Below, piece after piece: positions 30,445-35,611 of a stretch of 35,611 bases of DNA (its first letter is position 1; each line of letters begins with the position of its first letter). The notes below the pieces were generated by a model. It was not told where the DNA came from, ran no database searches, and was given only the letters and a program-made list of their open reading frames with translations. Position numbers and translations under genes: made by a program. The stretch spans positions 1 to 35,611 of the forward strand of contig JAFXAK010000002.1 in assembly GCA_017517135.1 (NCBI GenBank). Reading direction: 5' to 3'. Source of the DNA: Clostridia bacterium (GTDB taxonomy: Bacteria > Bacillota > Clostridia > Oscillospirales > Acutalibacteraceae).

Positions 30445-31464
30445 TTATTTGGTATACAGCTTTTCTCGCACAATCTTTGCTCTTATTTCGTCACCCTGAA
30501 CAGAGCTTAGCTTCGTTCCCGCAAGAACATTGAGAGTTGCGGGCTGCATTGTCACAAATAGAGAATTTACCGTCTGCGGCTTTATGTCAACAAGAGAATA
30601 CACAGCACCGAGCCTTACCCAGCTGAGTGCCTCCATCATTTCGTCAACCGACAAAAGCACGGCACTCGACAAAAGCCCCATAGAACGGTTTATTCTGTCC
30701 TTAACGCTTATATCCCTTACAAACTCCTCTGCCGTTCTTCTCTCCTTGGTTGCGAGCTGCAAGGCTATCGATTTGAGATTTGAAACAGCCTGGCTCTCGC
30801 TTATCCCCATAACAACATTGTTACTCAAGCGGTAAATATCGCCCTTGGGATCGGTGCTGTCACCGTATGCACCGCGCACGGTAAGTCCGAGCTTTGCGGC
30901 AGTTGAAGCAAATTTAGACATTGCCCCCGTTTTAGACAAAGCCGGCAGATGCATCATAACCGACACCCTCATACCCGTTCCTATATCTCTCGGGCTCTGA
31001 TTGAGAAAGCCGAAGCGTCTGTCAAAGGCAAACTGCAATTCACCGTCAAGCAAACTGTCTATCTCAAAAGCCTTTTCGGCCGCCTTTTCGGGAGACAAGC
31101 CCTCCTCTATAACCTGTATACGGATATGGTCATTTTCGTTAAGCATAATACTTATTTTTTCGTCCTGAGAAAGAAGAAGCACTCTGCCGTCGGAAACGGA
31201 AGCAAATTCGGGTGTGATAAGATGCCTTTCAGCCAAAGACACAGCCTCATAGCCGTAAAGACGGCTCATATCTATAGCATTCAGAGGTAACTGACATTTG
31301 TATACCGCCGAGCATATTTTTTCGTTTATTTCATTTTTTCTGTTCACATTAAGCCTTACGGGGAAAGGCACAGAGCTTATATTTCTTGCAAGTCTCACCC
31401 TTGAAGAAATGACCGTATCCCCCTGCTCACCTGCATTGTGGTACCATCCGCTGTCAAGAAGCAT
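30445..31464 (-). CDS. mcsB: McsB-like protein arginine kinase homologue, catalytic residues substituted
   Basis: The 339-residue protein aligns along its length with McsB: ISSRVRLARN (19-28), NENDHIRIQ (109-117), IGTGMRVSVMMHLPAL (161-176) and SKFASTAAKLGLTVRGAYGD. McsB phosphorylates arginines to mark proteins for ClpCP. In canonical phosphagen kinases the second motif is NEEDH with a catalytic Glu; here it is Asn 111. The catalytic Cys of CPTNVGTG is Ser 157 in SPRDIGTG. The phosphoarginine-binding RDxxRA near the C terminus reads GDEIRA (324-329). The frame is intact, so it may be a pseudokinase or adaptor. It overlaps mcsA by one base. Confidence 0.9.
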   Translation of the reverse strand: MLLDSGWYHNAGEQGDTVISSRVRLARNISSVPFPVRLNVNRKNEINEKICSAVYKCQLPLNAIDMSRLYGYEAVSLAERHLITPEFASVSDGRVLLLSQDEKISIMLNENDHIRIQVIEEGLSPEKAAEKAFEIDSLLDGELQFAFDRRFGFLNQSPRDIGTGMRVSVMMHLPALSKTGAMSKFASTAAKLGLTVRGAYGDSTDPKGDIYRLSNNVVMGISESQAVSNLKSIALQLATKERRTAEEFVRDISVKDRINRSMGLLSSAVLLSVDEMMEALSWVRLGAVYSLVDIKPQTVNSLFVTMQPATLNVLAGTKLSSVQGDEIRAKIVREKLYTK

Positions 31465-31964
31465 CAGCCTTCACCTCCCGAGAGAGCGCGTATTTCATCT
31501 CTTATCTGAGCGGCTCTTTCAAAATTCTGTTCGTCTATGGCAATATTAAGCTTCTTTTTAAGCTCATCTATCCTGAAATCAAGCTTTGTTTCGGCTGTTG
31601 CACTTTTGGGAATTTTTCCCGAATAAGACACTCTGCCGTGAATTTTATTCACTACGGGCAAGAGCTTATCGGCAAACACCTTGTAGCAATCCGGACAGCC
31701 CAAGCCCCCCGTTCTTGCAATATCCTCAAATGTAAACGAGCAGGTTTCACAGCGAAGCACCTTGTTGCCCAATAAACTCAATTTCGGCTGAGAATACACC
31801 GCACCTAAAACAGAAGCAAAGGACGAGGGCAGCGAGGAAAACATATCGGAATAGCCTAAAGCCTTTGCACAGTCCGTACAAAGATGTATCTCATATGTTT
31901 CGCCGTTTTTTATTCTTTTCATATGCATAAGAGCATCGTTTTTATGACAGTTCTGACAAAGCAT
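31464..31964 (-). CDS. mcsA: McsA, zinc-binding activator of McsB
   Basis: The 166-residue protein has four Cys pairs, CxxC at 3/6, 29/32, 72/75 and 90/93, matching the two zinc-binding treble-clef units of McsA. A C-terminal UVR domain follows (about 131-162: KLNIAIDEQNFERAAQIRDEIR). McsA activates McsB and helps link it to ClpC. All eight Cys are intact, in contrast with the substituted McsB. It is the first gene of the operon; ctsR, which normally precedes it, is absent. Its stop overlaps the mcsB start (TGATG). Confidence 0.93.
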   Translation of the reverse strand: MLCQNCHKNDALMHMKRIKNGETYEIHLCTDCAKALGYSDMFSSLPSSFASVLGAVYSQPKLSLLGNKVLRCETCSFTFEDIARTGGLGCPDCYKVFADKLLPVVNKIHGRVSYSGKIPKSATAETKLDFRIDELKKKLNIAIDEQNFERAAQIRDEIRALSGGEG

Positions 31965-31996
31965 AACAAAACTCCGTAAATATATATGATATTAAT

Positions 31997-32032
31997 AATA
32001 TATACCACTTTTCTTCATTAGTCAAGTTTGAC
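31997..32032 (-). promoter_or_regulatory. Sigma-A promoter of mcsA-mcsB-clpC with overlapping inverted repeat
   Basis: On the minus strand TTGACT (32025-32020), a 17-bp spacer and TATATT (32002-31997). The -35 is embedded in the inverted repeat GTCAA-N2-TTGAC (32021-32032), a possible operator. It is not the CtsR direct heptad repeat and not CIRCE. Confidence 0.7.
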
Positions 32033-32096
32033 ATATAATTGTGCAAAATACACATAAAAACAGAAAATTTTTCAAAATAGATAAATATTAAACATA

Positions 32097-32125
32097 TTGC
32101 AATTTTTTTTACTTTTTACTATAAT
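32097..32125 (+). promoter_or_regulatory. Sigma-A promoter of the Na+-decarboxylase operon
   Basis: TTGCAA (32097-32102), 17 bp and a consensus TATAAT (32120-32125), upstream of AAGGAGAAGG and ATG 32174. Confidence 0.8.
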
Positions 32126-32173
32126 ACATAATGGCGTAGATTTGGAATTCAAATTTTATAAGGAGAAGGTATA

Positions 32174-33556
32174 ATGAAAATCAAATTCACAGAAACCATA
32201 CTCAGAGACGCAAACCAGTCCCTTATTGCAACAAGAATGCCCTTCGAAACATTCGAGCCCATTCTTGAAACCCTCAATAAGGCAGGTTACTATTCTCTCG
32301 AATGCTGGGGCGGTGCAACATTTGACTCTTGCCTGAGATATCTCAACGAAGACCCTTGGGAAAGACTCAGAAAGATCAAAAAGGCTTGTCCCGATACAAA
32401 GCTTCAGATGCTTTTAAGAGGTCAGAATCTTCTCGGCTACAAGCACTATCCCGATGATGCAGTAAGACTTTTCGTAAGAAAGAGCGTTGAAAACGGCATT
32501 GATGTTATAAGAATCTTTGATGCTCTCAACGACCTTCGCAACATTGAGGTTGCAGTTGACGAAGCACTCAAGGCAGGTGCTGAGGTTCAGGGCACAATCT
32601 GCTACACAATAAGCCCCATCCACGACCTTAAAAGCTATGTTGAAACAGCAAAGGGCCTCAAGGCTCTCGGTGTACAGTCAATCTGTATCAAGGATATGGC
32701 AGGTATTATGAGCCCCAAGCAGGCTTATGACACAGTCAAGGCTATCAAGGAAGCAGTTGACCTTCCCGTTGTTCTTCACACTCACTCAACAACAGGCCTC
32801 GGCTTTATGACACTTCTTAAGGCAGTTGAGGCAGGCTGTGATGTTATTGACACAGCTATTTCCTGCTTCTCAGGCGGTACTGCACAGCCCGCAACAGAAA
32901 CTATGAACTATGTTCTCAAGGAGTACGGCTACGAAACAGACCTTGACACAGCCGCTCTCACAAAGATAAACGATTTCTTCAAGCCCTACAGAGCAAAATG
33001 TCTTGACAGCGGACTTCTCAATTCCGTTGTTATGGCAACAGACACAGATGCTCTCGGCTATCAGATTCCCGGCGGTATGCTTTCAAACCTTGTTGCTCAG
33101 CTTACAGCTCAGGGCAAGCTTGACAAGCTTCAGGAGGTTCTCGAGGAAACTCCCAGAGTAAGAGCAGATATGGGTTATCCTCCCCTTGTTACTCCTATGA
33201 GCCAGATGGTCGGTGTTCAGGCAACATCAAATGTGCTTCAGGGTAAGTACAAGAACATATCCAAGGAAATCAAGAACTACATCAAGGGTGAATACGGCAG
33301 AGCACCCGGTGAAATCAGCGAAGAGCTCAAAAAGCTCGTTCTCGGTGACGAAGAACCCATCACATGCCGTTTTGCAGACACCCTCGCTCCTATAGTTGAA
33401 GAAACAAAGGCTCTCCTCGGTGACAGGGCTGAAAGCATTGAAGATGTCCTTTCCTATATTGCTTTCCCCCAGCTTGCAGAAAAGTATTTTGATGCAAGAG
33501 AAGAAAAGAAAAAGAAAACTTACATCTACTCTATCAAGGCAATTAAGGAGGACTAA
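32174..33556 (+). CDS. oadA: Oxaloacetate decarboxylase alpha (carboxyltransferase) subunit
   Basis: The 460-residue protein is the biotin-dependent carboxyltransferase of the OadA/PycB/5S family: TILRDANQSLIATRMP (active-site Asp and metal loop), ECWGGATFD, MLLRGQN, CIKDMAGI with the carboxylatable/metal-binding Lys, and the metal-ligand HTHSTTG. It transfers carboxylate from oxaloacetate to biotin. Unlike fused OadA proteins of about 590 residues it stops before a biotin domain, which is a separate gene at 33934. An AAGGAG site precedes ATG 32174. Oxaloacetate is the expected substrate from operon composition, but a malonyl- or methylmalonyl-type carboxyl donor is not excluded by sequence alone. 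Confidence 0.93.
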   Translation: MKIKFTETILRDANQSLIATRMPFETFEPILETLNKAGYYSLECWGGATFDSCLRYLNEDPWERLRKIKKACPDTKLQMLLRGQNLLGYKHYPDDAVRLFVRKSVENGIDVIRIFDALNDLRNIEVAVDEALKAGAEVQGTICYTISPIHDLKSYVETAKGLKALGVQSICIKDMAGIMSPKQAYDTVKAIKEAVDLPVVLHTHSTTGLGFMTLLKAVEAGCDVIDTAISCFSGGTAQPATETMNYVLKEYGYETDLDTAALTKINDFFKPYRAKCLDSGLLNSVVMATDTDALGYQIPGGMLSNLVAQLTAQGKLDKLQEVLEETPRVRADMGYPPLVTPMSQMVGVQATSNVLQGKYKNISKEIKNYIKGEYGRAPGEISEELKKLVLGDEEPITCRFADTLAPIVEETKALLGDRAESIEDVLSYIAFPQLAEKYFDAREEKKKKTYIYSIKAIKED

Positions 33557-33561
33557 TCAAT

Positions 33562-33933
33562 ATGCAGCTTTTAAGTGTTTTTGATACAGTCTTCGGCGGT
33601 GTTATGACAATCCCCACAGCTATCGTTATTTCCCTTGTAGGATTTGCAACCGTTCTCCTTATTCTCTCTTTCCTCGCTGTTTTCGTTCTTCTTATGGGTA
33701 AAATCTTTGATGCTATTGCAAAAAGCAAGGCAGCAAAGAAGGCAAAGGCAGCTCCCGAGCAGACTGCTGTTGCTGCAGCACCCGCTTCTCCCACAGCTGT
33801 TATTCCCGAGGTTACTCTCTATAATGTAGAAGAGCCCGATGCTGCAGTTATTATGGCTATCGTAAGCGACAAGAGCGGTATTCCCCTTAACAGACTTAAA
33901 TTCAACTCAATCAAACTTGTGGAGGACAAATAA
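33562..33933 (+). CDS. oadG: Sodium-pump decarboxylase gamma subunit (OadG-like)
   Basis: The 123-residue protein has a short N terminus, one membrane helix (about 17-46), a Lys/Ala-rich cytoplasmic stretch (KSKAAKKAKAA), an Ala/Pro linker and a small C-terminal segment (about 85-123). This is the layout of OadG-family gamma subunits, which tether the carboxyltransferase to the beta subunit and assist Na+-coupled decarboxylation. It begins 5 nt after oadA with AAGGAGG upstream. The C-terminal tail ending IKLVEDK is longer than in minimal OadG. Assignment relies on membrane topology and position; the sequence is not strongly conserved. Confidence 0.8.
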   Translation: MQLLSVFDTVFGGVMTIPTAIVISLVGFATVLLILSFLAVFVLLMGKIFDAIAKSKAAKKAKAAPEQTAVAAAPASPTAVIPEVTLYNVEEPDAAVIMAIVSDKSGIPLNRLKFNSIKLVEDK

Positions 33934-34320
33934 ATGAAATATCAGGTAACATTAAACGGAAAAACTTATGAGGTTGATGTAACAGAATGTGATGCTGTTA
34001 TCACATCAATAACAGATGCAGCACCCGTTGCAGCAGCTCCCGCAGCTCCCGCAGCTGCACCCGTTGCAGCTCCTGTTGCAGCAGCTCCCGCAGCAGCCCC
34101 CGCAGCAGACGGCGAAAAGGTTGTTGCTCCTATGCCCGGTAACATTCTTGCAGTTAATGCTTCCGTAGGTCAGGCTGTTAAGGCAGGCGATGTTCTCTTC
34201 ATTCTTGAAGCTATGAAAATGGAAAATGAAATCGTTGCTCCTTCTGCCGGCACTGTTAAGCAGGTTCTTGTTTCCAAGGGTGCAACAGTCAACACAGACG
34301 ATGTTCTCGCTGTTCTGTAA
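33934..34320 (+). CDS. Biotin carboxyl carrier protein of the decarboxylase
   Basis: The 128-residue protein begins with a beta segment, MKYQVTLNGKTYEVDV. A flexible Ala/Pro repeat linker (about 29-58) follows, then a biotinyl domain with VVAPMPGNI and LEAMKMENEI, where Lys 95 is the biotin attachment site. It carries the carboxyl group from the alpha to the beta subunit. It abuts the gamma stop directly, with GGAGG inside the end of the gamma gene. The same-strand order alpha-gamma-carrier-beta is typical of Firmicute sodium-pump decarboxylases. Confidence 0.95.
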   Translation: MKYQVTLNGKTYEVDVTECDAVITSITDAAPVAAAPAAPAAAPVAAPVAAAPAAAPAADGEKVVAPMPGNILAVNASVGQAVKAGDVLFILEAMKMENEIVAPSAGTVKQVLVSKGATVNTDDVLAVL

Positions 34321-34340
34321 AATAAGGAGGTCACAAACAT

Positions 34341-35531
34341 ATGGAACTCATTACTGAAGTTCTTAAAGGTATATGGGTGGACTCCGGTTTCTATCTTCTT
34401 ACCTGGCAGAACCTTGCTATGATAGCAGTAGCATTTGGCTTCCTTTTCCTTGCTATTGCAAAAAAATTCGAGCCCTTACTTCTGGTTCCCATTGCATTCG
34501 GTATTCTTCTTGCCAACCTTCCCGGTGCTAATATGATGCTCGACACAACAGGCGGTCTTTTAGGCGATATGTCAGGTGCTCCGCCCATTGAAGGCGCACA
34601 TTGGTATGATTCGGGTGTATTGAGAATTCTTTACACGGGTGTCAAGTCAAGCATCTTCCCCTGCCTTATCTTTATGGGCGTTGGTGCTATGACAGACTTC
34701 GGTCCTCTTCTTTCAAACCCCGTTTCTCTTCTTTTAGGCGCAGCTGCACAGCTTGGTATTTATGTTGCATTCATCATTGCTATCCTTTTAGGCTTTGAAC
34801 CCAATGTTGCCGCTTCAATCGCTATCATCGGCGGTGCAGACGGTCCCACAGCTATCTTCCTCGCTTCAAAGCTCGCTGCTACATACTTAGCACCGATTGC
34901 TCTGGCAGCATATTCATATATGGCTCTTATCCCGATTATCCAGCCTCCCATTATGAAGGCACTCACCACTAAAAAGGAAAGAGAAGTAAAGATGACTCAG
35001 CTCCGTCAGGTTTCAAAGACAGAGAAGATCATCTTCCCCGTTGTTGTTCTTGTTCTTGTTGCTCTTATTCTTCCCTCTGTTGCTCCCCTTCTCGGTATGC
35101 TTATGCTCGGTAACCTCTTCAAAGAATGCGGCGTTACAGAAAGACTTTCAGAAACAGCACAGAATGCTCTTATGAACATCGTAACAATTATGCTTGGTGT
35201 TTGTGTTGGTGCAACAGCAAACGGTGCAGACTTCATCAAATGGGAAACACTCAAGATAGTCGGTCTCGGTCTTGCAGCATTCATCTTCTCAACTGCAGGC
35301 GGTGTGCTTATCGGTAAGCTGCTTTACCTCGTAACAGGCGGTAAGGTTAATCCTCTTATCGGTGCAGCAGGCGTTTCAGCCGTTCCTATGGCAGCAAGAG
35401 TTGCACAGAATGAAGGCAGAAAGTACAATCCCACAAACTTCCTTCTTATGCACGCTATGGGCCCCAATGTTGCCGGTGTTATCGGCTCTGCAGTAGCAGC
35501 AGGCTTCCTTCTCATTATGTTCGGCAACTAA
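34341..35531 (+). CDS. oadB: Sodium-pump decarboxylase beta subunit (OadB)
   Basis: The 396-residue polytopic membrane protein has about nine to eleven helices, including the signature IIGGADGPTAIFLASKL that contributes to the Na+ site, and conserved loops such as GVGAMTDFGPLLSNP, PLIGAAGVSAVPMAARVAQ and MHAMGPNVAGVIGSAVAAG. It releases CO2 from carboxybiotin while exporting Na+. AAGGAGG lies 10 nt before ATG 34341. It closes the operon and is followed by a clear terminator. Together the four subunits would build a sodium gradient from decarboxylation in a fermentative cell. Confidence 0.97.
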   Translation: MELITEVLKGIWVDSGFYLLTWQNLAMIAVAFGFLFLAIAKKFEPLLLVPIAFGILLANLPGANMMLDTTGGLLGDMSGAPPIEGAHWYDSGVLRILYTGVKSSIFPCLIFMGVGAMTDFGPLLSNPVSLLLGAAAQLGIYVAFIIAILLGFEPNVAASIAIIGGADGPTAIFLASKLAATYLAPIALAAYSYMALIPIIQPPIMKALTTKKEREVKMTQLRQVSKTEKIIFPVVVLVLVALILPSVAPLLGMLMLGNLFKECGVTERLSETAQNALMNIVTIMLGVCVGATANGADFIKWETLKIVGLGLAAFIFSTAGGVLIGKLLYLVTGGKVNPLIGAAGVSAVPMAARVAQNEGRKYNPTNFLLMHAMGPNVAGVIGSAVAAGFLLIMFGN

Positions 35532-35548
35532 AAAACTCAATATCAAGC

Positions 35549-35584
35549 AAAACGGGAACTGTGAAAAACAGCTCCCGTTTTTAT
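35549..35584 (+). terminator. Intrinsic terminator of the Na+-decarboxylase operon
   Basis: AAAACGGGA-CTGT pairs with ACAG-TCCCGTTTT around a GAAAA-type loop, with one internal mismatch, and is followed by Ts. It lies 18 nt after the oadB stop. Confidence 0.85.
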
Positions 35585-35611
35585 TATTTATTATTTATTA
35601 TTAATTATTTA
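35579..35611. repeat. AT-only short tandem repeat at the window edge
   Basis: Repeats of TTTATTA/TTATTAT run to the end of the window and are cut off there. The composition recalls the AATAATG-type arms at 16699-16840, but it is too short to tell whether it is the same element. Confidence 0.4.

Noticed and set aside
31997-32032. CtsR or CIRCE operator in front of mcsA
   Set aside because: The motif is an inverted repeat GTCAA-N2-TTGAC, not the CtsR direct heptad repeat, and no TTAGCACTC-N9-GAGTGCTAA is present.

Overview
The window looks like chromosome from a low-to-moderate GC Firmicute of class Clostridia, probably a gut anaerobe of the Oscillospiraceae/Ruminococcaceae type. Pointers are the mcsA-mcsB-clpC order, the heterodimeric ABC exporter, an ECF-type ThiT under a TPP riboswitch, a Na+-pumping decarboxylase operon, AGGAGG-type ribosome binding sites and sigma-A-like promoters (TTGACT/TTGAAA with 17-bp spacers). 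I saw no phage genes, transposases, rRNA or tRNA. The taxonomic placement is inference.

Layout. 1-3033 (minus): a two-gene polysaccharide/cell-wall O-acetylation unit (MBOAT + DHHW protein), followed downstream by a structured palindrome. 3351-12510 (plus): a long co-oriented run with a heterodimeric ABC exporter whose second subunit is frameshifted in its Walker A motif, FucU mutarotase, a YhhN membrane protein, a rhamnulokinase-type sugar kinase, RsmA, thymidylate kinase, a HAD phosphatase and thiamine pyrophosphokinase. 12507-13393: promoter, TPP riboswitch, terminator and thiT. 13496-16676: a membrane-anchored protein with TPR-like repeats, a small conserved acidic protein (minus strand), and a secreted glycine-rich/cysteine-rich protein. 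16835-21236 (minus): rarA, an SH3/C39-peptidase-like secreted protein, a VanY-like D,D-carboxypeptidase and an FkbM methyltransferase.

21382-22060 (minus) holds four tandem genes for 38-47 residue amphipathic, acidic peptides with a shared EETT(V)A tail, each with its own GAGGTG ribosome binding site, under one promoter and ending at one terminator. I do not recognise the family; it is the best candidate here for an undescribed system. Beyond it: an N-acetylneuraminate lyase-like gene, an AAA_14/DUF4143 ATPase, ychF plus a divergent IscU-like protein, and a second AAA_14/DUF4143 ATPase preceded by a 33-bp-periodic repeat array.

27934-31964 (minus) is mcsA-mcsB-clpC without ctsR. Its McsB has lost the usual catalytic Cys and a catalytic-motif Glu, clpC appears to start at AUU, and an intrinsic terminator lies between mcsB and clpC. 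32174-35531 (plus) is a complete Na+-translocating decarboxylase operon (carboxyltransferase, gamma, biotin carrier, beta) with a strong promoter and terminator.

Functional themes are envelope modification and turnover, deoxysugar and sialic-acid use, thiamine salvage, protein quality control and decarboxylation-driven Na+ export.
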